From NCBI RefSeq assembly GCF_042676185.1, contig NZ_JBHTJT010000060.1, forward strand, positions 186,001-250,000: DNA of 64,000 nucleotides, given 5' to 3'. The notes beneath the pieces were generated by a model. It was not told where the DNA came from and did not search any database. It worked only from the letters and a program-made list of their open reading frames with translations. Position 1 is the first letter of the stretch. Every line of letters begins with the position of its first letter. The stretch is from Tropicimonas aquimaris. GTDB lineage: Bacteria; Pseudomonadota; Alphaproteobacteria; Rhodobacterales; Rhodobacteraceae. Below, in pieces: positions 18,281 through 26,707 of the stretch. A program made the position numbers and the translations under genes.

Positions 18281-19383
18281 GCGATTACGCCCTGTTCTGC
18301 CGCTGCCGCCCAGGCGCGGGCGGGATCGAAGCTCAGCTTCACATCCGAGCCCGGCGGCGGCGGCGTGTCGAGTGCCGTGGCCTGCAGGAGCTGGCCCGCG
18401 CTCTCGCATTCCACGATCCAGTCCGAGCCGCGATAGACGCAATAGGTAACGCGGGCCGGCATGCCGTCGGCGGCGAGCAAGAGGTTTTCCGGACGCAGGC
18501 ACAGCACTGCTGCCATGCCGGCCGTGAGTGGTGGCGCGCCCGGAATCTGATATCGGCCCAAGGCCGTGTCGAGGATCACGTCGACCGCCTGCCGGTCGAC
18601 GACCTCGCCCGGCACGCAGACCGCCCCGCCGATGAAATCGGCGACGTAGGCGGTGTTCGGGCGGGCGTAGATATGGTCCGGCCTTCCCTGCTGCTCGATC
18701 CGGCCGTTGCGCATGACGATGATGCGGTCGGAGAGCGCGAAGGCCTCTTCCTGGTCGTGGGTGACATGCAGAAATGTCATCCCGAGGCGACGTTGCAGGT
18801 CCTTCAGCTCGATCTGCATGTCCTTGCGCATCCGCCGGTCGAGCGCCGAAAGCGGCTCGTCGAGCAGCAGCAGCCGCGGTTCGTTGACGATGGCGCGGGC
18901 CAGCGCCACGCGCTGTTGCTGTCCGCCCGAGAGCTGGCGCGGCCGACGGTCGGCCATCGCTTCCATACGGACGGTCTTGAGCGCCTCCAGCGCCGTGGGC
19001 AGGATGCGCGACCTGGGAATGCCGCGATAGCTCAGCCCGAAGGCGACGTTGTCCAGCACCGACAGGTGAGGAAAGAGCGCGTAACTCTGGAATACCGTGT
19101 TGATCGGCCGCCGCGCCGCCGGGATCTCATCGAGACGCGCACCGTCGAGGGTCAGCGCGCCGGAGGTGATCTCCTCGAAACCGCCGATCATTCGCAGGAT
19201 CGAGGTCTTGCCGCAGCCCGAAGGCCCCAGCAGCGTCACATAGCTGTTGCCGTCGAGCGCGAAATCCACGCCGGAGACAGCGTCGACCTCGCCGTAGCTC
19301 TTGTAGAGCCCCTTGGCTTCGAGGAGCGGGCGCTGCGCGCGCCCGCCCCCGTCCGTCTCTGCCCGAAGATCAGGCGTCGTCAT
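18277..19383 (-). CDS. ABC transporter ATP-binding protein (PotA-like)
   Basis: 368 residues. Walker A GPSGCGKTS near residue 56, the Q-loop FQSYALFPHLS, signature LSGGQQQRVALARA and Walker B LLLLDEPLSALD are intact. The C-terminal third (from about 245) is a TOBE-type regulatory domain as in PotA/FbpC. It would power import through the two permeases downstream. It starts two bases after the binding-protein stop and overlaps the permease, so the set is coupled. Confidence 0.92.
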   Translation of the reverse strand: MTTPDLRAETDGGGRAQRPLLEAKGLYKSYGEVDAVSGVDFALDGNSYVTLLGPSGCGKTSILRMIGGFEEITSGALTLDGARLDEIPAARRPINTVFQSYALFPHLSVLDNVAFGLSYRGIPRSRILPTALEALKTVRMEAMADRRPRQLSGGQQQRVALARAIVNEPRLLLLDEPLSALDRRMRKDMQIELKDLQRRLGMTFLHVTHDQEEAFALSDRIIVMRNGRIEQQGRPDHIYARPNTAYVADFIGGAVCVPGEVVDRQAVDVILDTALGRYQIPGAPPLTAGMAAVLCLRPENLLLAADGMPARVTYCVYRGSDWIVECESAGQLLQATALDTPPPPGSDVKLSFDPARAWAAAAEQGVIA

Positions 19384-19384
19384 G

Positions 19385-20452
19385 TCAGCTGGCCTTCACT
19401 TCGTTCCAGAGAGCCACCCATTCGTTGTAGCGCGGCGGGTTCTTCTTCCAGACGAAGCTGTCCATGATCGATAGATCGCTGATGAAGATCTTCTCCTGCT
19501 CCTCGGCGCTCAGCATGTCGCGCGCGGCCGAGGTCGACTGGGCATAGGGACCGCCGACGGCGAGCATCTTGCCGTAGTCCGGGCCGAGCAGGTAGTCGAC
19601 CAGCTTGAAGGTCGCGTCGAGCCGCTCGCCTTCCACGCCCTTGGGCACCGCGATGGTATCGCACCATCCGATCACGCCCTCCTTGGGCTTGGCCATGCCC
19701 ATGTCGATCCCCTTGGCCCGCAGGTCGTAATAGGGCGGCACCCAGGAAAAGGCGCAGACGACTTCGCCGGTGGCGAACAGGTTGGTCAGGTCGCCGATCG
19801 AGTTCCAGTAGGTCCGAAGCTTGGACTTCTGGATCATAAGGACCTTCTTGACCTCGGCCAGCTGCGCGTCGTCGAGATCGAACATCTCGCTCTCGGGGAT
19901 GCCCAGGTACATCGCGGCGATCATGATGCCCTCGAGCGCGTAGTCCCGCATCGCGAGTTTGCCGTTGTACTTGTCGCCCTCGAAGAACACGGACCAGTCC
20001 GGCTCCTCGTCCATAAGGTCGGCCCGGTACACGATCGGGTTGATGCCCCAGTAGAACGGGATGCCGTAGGTTTCGCCATCGACCTTGCCCAGCGGCGTCT
20101 TCTTGAAGGTGTCATAGAGCAACGCGGCGTTCGGCACCTTGTCGAAATCGATCGGCTGGAGCAGGCCGGAGGCGGTGTAGAACTCCACCTTGTCGAGACC
20201 GGGCGTGATCAGGTCCACCGAAGACGCACCACCGGCGCGCAGCTTGGCGAACTGCTCGTCATCGGTGCCGATGAAGGTCTTGGTCAGCGCCACGTCGTTG
20301 GCGGCGAAGAAGGGCGCGAGGTAGTCGTCCTTGGCGAGGTTCTCCCACGTCATCCAGAGGATGTCGGTCGCGGCGAAGGCACGGGAGGCGGGGCCAAGCG
20401 CCCCGAGCGCGGCCCCGGCAAGGGCGGTCCTGAGGAGGTCTCGGCGGTACAT
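19385..20452 (-). CDS. ABC transporter periplasmic substrate-binding protein (PotD-like)
   Basis: 355 residues. N-terminus MYRRDLLRTALAGAALGALG has a twin-arginine-like motif (RRDLL) before a hydrophobic stretch and a cleavage site near AFA, so Tat export is plausible. The mature protein is a type 2 periplasmic binding protein of the spermidine/putrescine class (family 1). First gene of the seven-gene operon, with the promoter region to its right shared with the RpiR regulator. The ligand is not fixed; by context it should be a ureido or diamino acid, not necessarily a polyamine. Confidence 0.9.
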   Translation of the reverse strand: MYRRDLLRTALAGAALGALGPASRAFAATDILWMTWENLAKDDYLAPFFAANDVALTKTFIGTDDEQFAKLRAGGASSVDLITPGLDKVEFYTASGLLQPIDFDKVPNAALLYDTFKKTPLGKVDGETYGIPFYWGINPIVYRADLMDEEPDWSVFFEGDKYNGKLAMRDYALEGIMIAAMYLGIPESEMFDLDDAQLAEVKKVLMIQKSKLRTYWNSIGDLTNLFATGEVVCAFSWVPPYYDLRAKGIDMGMAKPKEGVIGWCDTIAVPKGVEGERLDATFKLVDYLLGPDYGKMLAVGGPYAQSTSAARDMLSAEEQEKIFISDLSIMDSFVWKKNPPRYNEWVALWNEVKAS

Positions 20453-20775
20453 GGTCGGTCCTTTCGTTCTGTGGCCGGAAAGTCGAGCACCCTCAGTCTT
20501 TTATGAAATTCATTTTTCACATAATATCAAATCATGAAAATCCCCATACATTCCGCAAGTGCCCAAGAATGCGCCGCCCCGGGCAAGCGGATGCCCAAAA
20601 ACCAACGCATCGCCGCGGAGGCTGCCAGCCAGACAGGCCGGTTATTCCAGCCGCAGCTCCGACTCGACCGGTGCAGATTGGCTGCAGCCCCTGCCAATTG
20701 ACGCGGCCGCGCGAACACCGGTTTGCAGCCGGCGCGCAAACGCGAAAACCTGCACAGACAACGAGCGAAGAGCAC
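20453..20775. other. Divergent control region between binding protein and RpiR genes
   Basis: 323 bases between two divergent starts. The left part (20500-20545) is strikingly AT-rich against the GC background and holds three TGAAA/TTTCA half-sites (separate entry). The rest (20546-20775) is GC-rich with no small gene that has a good ribosome site. Confidence 0.6.
20504..20541. promoter_or_regulatory. Candidate RpiR operator: TGAAA/TTTCA half-sites
   Basis: TGAAATTCATTTTTCA (20504-20519) is a TGAAA-N6-TTTCA inverted repeat; a further TGAAA half-site lies at 20535-20539, forming TTTTCA-N15-TGAAA with the first arm. Such TGAAA-type inverted repeats suit dimeric RpiR proteins. It lies about 55 bases upstream of the binding protein start, so repression or activation of the operon by the adjacent regulator is likely. 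Binding itself is unproven. Confidence 0.45.
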
Positions 20776-21672
20776 ATGACCAGCGAACCAGCCACACAGG
20801 GATCCCTTCTGCGCCGCATCCACGAGGCCTACGCCGCACTTCCGGACAGCGAGCGGCGGGTGGCGGACACGATCCTCAACGCGCCCGCCGAGATGCCCGT
20901 CTGGACCGCCACCGAGTTGGCCGGACATGCCCAGGTCTCCAACGCGACGGTCAGCCGGCTGGTGCAACGGTTGGGCTACCGCAGCTTCGAACAGGCCCGG
21001 CAGGACGCCCGCACCTTGCGCGAAACCGGCTCGCCCCTGTTCATGAAGGAAACCTCCGCGCGCGGCACGGGCGGCGAGCCACATGCCGATCTCCTCCGCA
21101 CCGAGGCCGGCTTGATCGAAGCTACCCTGGCACGGCTCGATGCCAGCGCCCTCCGGGAGGCGTCCCGGGCGATTGCGGGTGCCCGACAGGTCCGCCTGAT
21201 GGGCTTTCGCAACAGCCGTTTCCTGTCGGACTACCTGACCGCCCAGCTCGCCCAGTTGCGCCACGATGTTGCGCCCCTCGGTCTCTACGGCCAGACGATC
21301 GCCGAAGGGATCGCCGGCCTCGGGCCGCAGGACATCGCGGTCGTCGTCGGGTTCCGCAGGCGCCCGGCGCGATTCAGTCAGATCATCCGGCTGATCGCAG
21401 AACGCCAGTCGCGGGTGATCCTAATCGCCGACAAGAGCCTGCGCGAAGCCCCGGCCTTCGCCACCTGGACCTTCACCTGCAGCGTCGAGACGCCCCTGCC
21501 CATCGACTCCTATGTCGGGGCGCTTACGCTGATGCGGATGCTGGCGACCGAGACCGCCGCCGAACTCGAAGACCGGGGCATTCACCACCTGAACGAGGTC
21601 GAGACCCTGCGCGAGACCCTCGGGGAACTGGAATCCGCCCCCTCGGCTGCCGGACCCGCCACGAAGGGCTAA
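20776..21672 (+). CDS. MurR/RpiR-family transcriptional regulator
   Basis: 298 residues. An N-terminal HTH_6 domain (residues 10-85: PDSERRVADTIL, then the helix with VSNATVSRLVQRLGYRSF) and a C-terminal SIS domain (about 115-265, with AGARQVRLMGFRNSRF and VVVGFRRRPA). Start ATG 20776 was chosen because a start further upstream at 20503 gives a basic, non-homologous leader. RpiR proteins with SIS domains sense phosphosugars; many alphaproteobacterial members near amino acid or hydantoin operons respond to pathway intermediates. Divergent from the transporter/lyase operon and presumably its regulator. Confidence 0.87.
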   Translation: MTSEPATQGSLLRRIHEAYAALPDSERRVADTILNAPAEMPVWTATELAGHAQVSNATVSRLVQRLGYRSFEQARQDARTLRETGSPLFMKETSARGTGGEPHADLLRTEAGLIEATLARLDASALREASRAIAGARQVRLMGFRNSRFLSDYLTAQLAQLRHDVAPLGLYGQTIAEGIAGLGPQDIAVVVGFRRRPARFSQIIRLIAERQSRVILIADKSLREAPAFATWTFTCSVETPLPIDSYVGALTLMRMLATETAAELEDRGIHHLNEVETLRETLGELESAPSAAGPATKG

Positions 21673-21883
21673 CCGGTCGGATCACGGTGCTTGCAAGAGT
21701 TCGGTGGGTGGCTGGAAGTCCGTGTGGAGCCATTTCCTCGCGGCGGCGCATTACCGGGGCCACCCTGCGCAATCATACGAACCGACGCCCCTGAAGGCGG
21801 GAGGGCGGCGGCCGAACGCCTACCAAATTGCGCTATCGCGTCTGGGTTGGCCCCGCCCGGATGGCTCCAGACGGGGCGCACAC

Positions 21884-24019
21884 TCAGATCGCTTCGGCGA
21901 CGGAGACGGCCGGCACCTCCGGCGCGGCGGCCTGAATGGCAGTCAGGGCGATGGTGTAGACGATGTCCTCGACAAGTGCGCCGCGCGAAAGGTCGTTCAC
22001 CGGCTTGCGCAGGCCCTGCAGCATCGGACCGACGCTGACCACGCCGGCAGAGCGTTGCACCGCCTTGTAGGTCGTGTTGCCGGTGTTGAGGTCGGGGAAG
22101 ATGAACACATTCGCCCGGCCCGCGACCGCGCTGTCCGGCGCCTTCTGCTTACCGACGCTGGCGACGGAGGCGGCATCGTATTGCAACGGGCCGTCGATCA
22201 GCAGATCGGGGCGCAGGCTCTGGGCCAGCCGCGTCGCATCCCGCACCTTCTCGACATCCGAGCCAATGCCAGATCCACCGGTCGAGTAGGAGATCATCGC
22301 AACCCGCGGCTCGATCCCGAAGGCGATCGCAGTTTCCGCCGACTGGATGGCGATGGTGGCGAGTTCCTCGGCCGACGGATCGGGGTTGATGGCGCAGTCG
22401 CCGTAGATCAGCACCTCGGTCGGCATCAGCATGAAGAACACGCTGGAGACGATCTTTGCGCCGGGCTTGGTCTTGATCAGCTGAAGCGCCGGCCGCACCG
22501 TGTCGGCGGTCGTGTGGACCGCGCCGGACACCAGCCCGTCCACGTCGCCCGCGGTTACCATCATGGTGCCGAGAACCACCGTGTCTTCCAGCTGCGCGTC
22601 GGCCTGCTCCGGGGTCAGCCCCTTGTGCTTGCGCATCTCCACCATCGGCGCGACGTAGCGCGCGCGGATCGAGGCCGGATCGACTATCTCCAGGTTCGAC
22701 GGCAGCGCATGACCCAGCTTGGCGGCCTTGGCGGCGATGGCGTCGGGGTCGCCCAGCAGCACGCAATTGGCGATCTGCTTCTGGGCGCACTTGATCGCCG
22801 CCTCGATGGTGCGCGGCTCCTCGCCCTCGGGCAGGACGATCCGACGGTCCGCCGAGCGGGCAAGCTGCACCAGCTGGTGGCGGAACGCGGAGGGAGACAG
22901 CAGCGGCTTGGTCGCGGCCCCAAGCCTGGGCAGGAGAGCGGACACGTCGATGCGGTCGGCAATCGACGTAATGACGCGTTCCATCTGGTGACGGTCGTCG
23001 GCGGAGACGTGGCAATCGAGCTGCGCAAGCTGCGCGGCCACGTTGTAGGTGTCATCGGTGGCCAGGAAGATCGGCAGGCCGGCCTCGGCCGCCGGGCGCA
23101 TGATCTCGCTCACCACCGCGTCGGGCCGGCTGCCGCAAGTGAGCAGCAGTCCGGCGAGCCGGGTGCCGTTCAGGAAGGAGAGCGAGGCGGCGAGGCAGAT
23201 GTCGGCGCGGTCCCCCGGGGTGACGAGCAGAGCCCCCGGAACCAGGCAGGGCAGCACGAGTTCGACCGACCGCGCGGCGACGACGACTTCGCTGACGCGC
23301 CCGGCCTCCATCGCGCCCGCGTTGACCACGGTCAGGTTCATCGCGTCAACCATCTCCTGAAGTCGCGGGGCATAGAGGCTGGGGTCGAATGGGACGGTTC
23401 CGAGGATTGGAAGGTTCGGACCGAGATCGGCCTGCATCAGGCCGTGCAGACTGTCCGGATCGGTGTCTTCTGGCACCTTGTTGACGAGAATGCCGGCAAA
23501 CCCGCCGTCGACATCCAGCGTGTCGTCATTCCCTCCGAACTGCCGGGCCACGCGGCGGACCAGCGATCCGATATCCGAGGCCGACGGGCGGTTGGCGTTG
23601 ACCACCGGCACGAGGTCCGCGCCGAGCGCCCGGCACATCGCGGCGTTGACCGGCAGTGCCAAGGTGTCGGTCTCGACCGCGACCAGCCCTTCGACCACGA
23701 GCACGTCGTAATCGCCGTGGAGTTCGTCCATCAGGTCGACGACCTCGTCCATCAGCCCATCGATGTCTCCGGCGGCAACGAGGTCCGAGGCCCGCGTAAG
23801 CGGCAGGGAGCCGGTGACCGGCAAGTTGCAGAGATCGCGGGCGAAGGAGATGGAGGGGTCGGCCGTTCCGCCCGCGCCGAGCGGCGCCTGGCCGATGGGC
23901 TTGGAGAAGGCGACGTTCAGCCCTTCGCGCTGCAAGGCCCGGGCAAGCCCCAGGGCCATGGAGGTCAGGCCCGCTTCAAGGTTGGCCGAGGCGAGGAAAA
24001 GGACTTTTTTCGATGGCAT
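21884..24019 (-). CDS. pta: Phosphate acetyltransferase, long form
   Basis: 711 residues, the long E. coli type. The N-terminal part (1-390) has the P-loop-like/DRTGG region (LFLASANLEAGLTSMALGLARAL), and the C-terminal half (about 395-705) is the PTA_PTB catalytic domain with RRIVLPEGEEPRTIEAA and the acetyl-CoA site segments SYSTGGSG and GPLQYDAA. It interconverts acetyl-CoA and acetyl phosphate with CoA and phosphate. Start ATG 24019 chosen because the P-loop strand follows directly; the 54-codon upstream extension is not homologous. No acetate kinase gene lies next to it. Confidence 0.93.
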   Translation of the reverse strand: MPSKKVLFLASANLEAGLTSMALGLARALQREGLNVAFSKPIGQAPLGAGGTADPSISFARDLCNLPVTGSLPLTRASDLVAAGDIDGLMDEVVDLMDELHGDYDVLVVEGLVAVETDTLALPVNAAMCRALGADLVPVVNANRPSASDIGSLVRRVARQFGGNDDTLDVDGGFAGILVNKVPEDTDPDSLHGLMQADLGPNLPILGTVPFDPSLYAPRLQEMVDAMNLTVVNAGAMEAGRVSEVVVAARSVELVLPCLVPGALLVTPGDRADICLAASLSFLNGTRLAGLLLTCGSRPDAVVSEIMRPAAEAGLPIFLATDDTYNVAAQLAQLDCHVSADDRHQMERVITSIADRIDVSALLPRLGAATKPLLSPSAFRHQLVQLARSADRRIVLPEGEEPRTIEAAIKCAQKQIANCVLLGDPDAIAAKAAKLGHALPSNLEIVDPASIRARYVAPMVEMRKHKGLTPEQADAQLEDTVVLGTMMVTAGDVDGLVSGAVHTTADTVRPALQLIKTKPGAKIVSSVFFMLMPTEVLIYGDCAINPDPSAEELATIAIQSAETAIAFGIEPRVAMISYSTGGSGIGSDVEKVRDATRLAQSLRPDLLIDGPLQYDAASVASVGKQKAPDSAVAGRANVFIFPDLNTGNTTYKAVQRSAGVVSVGPMLQGLRKPVNDLSRGALVEDIVYTIALTAIQAAAPEVPAVSVAEAI

Positions 24020-24685
24020 GTCGGATATCCAGGATTGTTGAGGGACGCGAGCAGCGCTCAACCGTTCGGGAACGGACCCGCGAACGCGCACTGCAGGGGC
24101 TTGTCGACAAATATACGAATGCCGACTCCGGGCGCTACCCGCCGCCAGTGCACACCGGCATGCCGCCTGCTGCATATGCAATGTCGCAGCGCAGAAATTT
24201 CAGGCATTTCGCAGTAGTTGTCGGCAATTGGAGGGCAACGTTTAGGTGCGGTCGTTCGTCACGGCCGGACCGGCACGGCCCTAAACGTCGAGGCCAGTCC
24301 GGACCTCTGCACGGTCGAAAGCCCGGCTGCGCTACAGGTGCAGGCAGGGATTCCGCTGGCTCGGGAACCGCGATCCATCTGCTGAAAATCGAGTCTCCGG
24401 GAATCGTCGTGCCGCACCGCAAAAAGGCAATGCAAAGGGCGGAGCAGTGCGCACAATAATTGGGCAAGAGAAGAAGGGGCGAGGTTTAGAACGAAGCCCG
24501 CGAACCCATCTTCAGCGAGCGGCAGGTCGCCAAGCCACTGAATCCTTTTCCAAATGATCTGGGAGCCACCGGGGATCGCAGCATGGGAGCTAAGCATACG
24601 CTAACAACTCCAAGTTGACAGGTCGGATGATGATTCTAGTCTGGTTAAACGATTTTTCATCCCCAGCCGAACATCCCGCCCCGCC
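24020..24685. other. Intergenic region upstream of pta and the LacI gene
   Basis: 666 bases between divergent starts, the longest uncoded stretch here. The right end carries a promoter and operator candidate (separate entry). The rest has AT-rich spots (around 24109-24116, AAATATA) that could serve pta on the minus strand. I see no gene with a ribosome site or protein-like sequence. Confidence 0.5.
24615..24659 (+). promoter_or_regulatory. Candidate promoter with LacI-type operator before the purine-transport operon
   Basis: Perfect -35 hexamer TTGACA (24615-24620), then a weak -10 TAGTCT (24637-24642) at 16 bases. Immediately downstream TTAAACGATTTTT (24645-24657) has the WAANCGNTNW pattern of LacI-family operators with a central CG. 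Both lie just upstream of ATG 24686 of the LacI gene, so autoregulation of the operon is likely. Confidence 0.42.
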
Positions 24686-25684
24686 ATGCAGCCCAAACTG
24701 AAAGACATCGCGAAACAGCTCGGCGTCTCGACGGCGACGGTGTCCAACGTGCTGTCCGGCAAGGGGCGAGTGTCGGAGGAGACGCGCAAGCTGATCAGCG
24801 AAAAGATCCGCGAGATCGGCTATCGGCCCGGCGGGCCAGGCCGGGCGCTTCGCACCGGGCGCAGCGGCGTTCTGGGGCTGGTGTTGCCCGACATCTCGAA
24901 CCCGCTGTTTCCAGCCTTCGCGCAGGCCATCGAGGCGGCGGCCTCGCGCACGGGCCACGGCATCCTCATCGCGGATTCCCATGGCGACCCAATCGCACAG
25001 ACCGAAGCCCTGCAGCGGATGATACAACGCGGGGCAGACGGCATCGTCATCGTGCCCTGCCGCGGCACGCAGGTCAGCAGCCTGAGCTTGCCCATCGCCA
25101 TCATCGATTCCGCCGCGACCCCGGGCAACAGCGTCTGCGCGGACCATTTCCAGGGCGGACGTATGGCCGTGGAGCACCTGCAGGGCCTTGGCCACAAACG
25201 TCTCGTTCTGCTCGGCCACAGCCGGCGTTCCTCGGTTCAGACAGCCCGGATTGCCGGCATGGAGGCCGCGCTCGAGCCCGGAACGCGGGCCGATGTCTTC
25301 TGGCTGGAAGAGGCTGCCCCGGATTTCGCCGCGCTGGCGGGCGAGGGCGCGACGGCCTTTGCCGCGACCTCCGACCTGCACGCGCTGACCGCCCTGACCC
25401 GCCTGCAGGGCGCCGGGATGTCGGTGCCCGGCGATGTCAGCGTGCTCGGCTTCGACGATCTCAGCTTCTCTGCGCAGATCACGCCCGGGCTGACAACGCT
25501 TGCCCAGAACATGCCGGAGATCGCGGCAGCGGCTGTCCAGCATCTCTTGCTGCAGCTCGACGAGGCCCCCCTGCCCGCTCCCCGCCTGATCCCGATGAAG
25601 TTGCTGGTGCGCGGCTCCACCGGCCCGGCTCCGAACGACCCAAAGCAAAACAAAACAACCCAACAAGGAGATGTGACGACATGA
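24686..25684 (+). CDS. LacI-family transcriptional regulator (purine/nucleoside operon)
   Basis: 332 residues. HTH of the LacI type at residues 4-25 (KDIAKQLGVSTATVSNVLSGKGRVS), hinge to about 60, then periplasmic-binding-like effector domain (GVLGLVLPDISNPLF onward). First gene of the operon: its stop overlaps the binding-protein start as ATGA. It belongs to the PurR/RbsR-like half of the family that binds ribosides or nucleobases; an effector such as hypoxanthine or a nucleoside is inferred from the downstream nucleoside hydrolase and adenine deaminase, not from the sequence. Confidence 0.9.
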   Translation: MQPKLKDIAKQLGVSTATVSNVLSGKGRVSEETRKLISEKIREIGYRPGGPGRALRTGRSGVLGLVLPDISNPLFPAFAQAIEAAASRTGHGILIADSHGDPIAQTEALQRMIQRGADGIVIVPCRGTQVSSLSLPIAIIDSAATPGNSVCADHFQGGRMAVEHLQGLGHKRLVLLGHSRRSSVQTARIAGMEAALEPGTRADVFWLEEAAPDFAALAGEGATAFAATSDLHALTALTRLQGAGMSVPGDVSVLGFDDLSFSAQITPGLTTLAQNMPEIAAAAVQHLLLQLDEAPLPAPRLIPMKLLVRGSTGPAPNDPKQNKTTQQGDVTT

Positions 25685-26703
25685 TCAAGACCCTTGCACT
25701 GGCCAGCGCCTCGACGCTGGCGCTCTCGGCCACAGCGATGGCGGCGGACAAGACGCTGACCATCTCGGTCTATTCCTTCGCCCAGGACGAGTTCAAGGAA
25801 CTGGTCTACGACCCGTTCGAGGAGATCTGCGGCTGCGAGATCGTCGTGGAGACCGGCAACTCGATCGAGCGGATCGCCAAGATCGAAGCCAACAAGGACG
25901 CGCCCGTGATCGATATGGCCGTGCTGTCGACCCACGACGCGCTCGGCGCGGCGCGCAAGGGGCTGCTGCAGCCGGTCGACGTGTCGAAGCTCACGAACTA
26001 CGACAAGCTCTACGACATCGCGAAGGACCCGCTCGGCGACAACATGGGCATTGGCTACACCTTCTATGCCACCTCCATCGTCTACCGCTCGGACAAGGTC
26101 ACTGTGGACAGCTGGGCCGACCTGCTGTCGCCGGAGCTTGCCGGCAATGTCGCCTTCCCGGACATCACCACCAACCAGGGCCCGCCCGCGCTCTACATGC
26201 TGGGCAAGGCCATGGGCGAGACCGGCGCAGACCTTACCGCGCCGATCGAGGCCGTGGGAGAGAAGGCCGACGATATCGTCACCTTCTACGTCCGCTCTTC
26301 CCAGCTCGCCCAGCTGATGCAGCAGGAAGAGATCTGGGCCGCTCCCGTGGGGCGCTTCGCCTGGGGACAGTTCAAGGACAACGGCCTGCCGATGGCCTGG
26401 GCCACGCCCGCGGAAGGCCAGACCGGCGGCATGAACGTCATGGTGATGACGGCGAACAACGGCAACGAGGAACTGGCGCTGCAGTTCATGGACTTCTGGC
26501 TCTCGACCGAGATTCAGGCAGCCCTCGCCAACGCACTGGTCGACAGCCCCGCGAATGCCGAGGTCGAGGTCTCCGACGACATCGCCGCCAACCTGACCTA
26601 CGGCGCCGAGACCGTGTCGCAACTCGACCTGCTCGCCCCGGCCACCATTCTCGACGAACGCGAGAGCTGGCTGGAGCAGTGGAACACGAAGGTCGTGAAG
26701 TAA
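25681..26703 (+). CDS. ABC transporter substrate-binding protein (polyamine/iron class)
   Basis: 340 residues with a Sec signal peptide (MIKTLALASASTLALSATAMAA). A type 2 periplasmic binding protein related to PotD/spermidine and ferric-iron binders. Cysteines in EEICGCEI (around residues 50-52) are unusual for this class. AAGGAG precedes ATG 25681, which overlaps the regulator stop. With the permeases and ATPase downstream it forms a complete importer. By genome context it is expected to carry a nucleoside or purine, though the family itself is not known for nucleosides. Confidence 0.88.
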   Translation: MIKTLALASASTLALSATAMAADKTLTISVYSFAQDEFKELVYDPFEEICGCEIVVETGNSIERIAKIEANKDAPVIDMAVLSTHDALGAARKGLLQPVDVSKLTNYDKLYDIAKDPLGDNMGIGYTFYATSIVYRSDKVTVDSWADLLSPELAGNVAFPDITTNQGPPALYMLGKAMGETGADLTAPIEAVGEKADDIVTFYVRSSQLAQLMQQEEIWAAPVGRFAWGQFKDNGLPMAWATPAEGQTGGMNVMVMTANNGNEELALQFMDFWLSTEIQAALANALVDSPANAEVEVSDDIAANLTYGAETVSQLDLLAPATILDERESWLEQWNTKVVK

Positions 26704-26707
26704 GGCC

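Noticed and set aside
21840..21882. Terminator after pta
   Set aside because: A GCCCCG/CGGGGC stem with a long loop is present but there is no U-tract and the loop is 16 bases; not strong enough to list.
21704..24217. 837-codon open frame on the plus strand
   Set aside because: Fully antisense to pta, with Arg/Gly/Asp/His-rich sequence and no ribosome site.
24020..24685. Riboswitch before the purine operon
   Set aside because: I looked for a purine-riboswitch-like three-way junction upstream of 24686 and found none by eye; the LacI operator explains control better.
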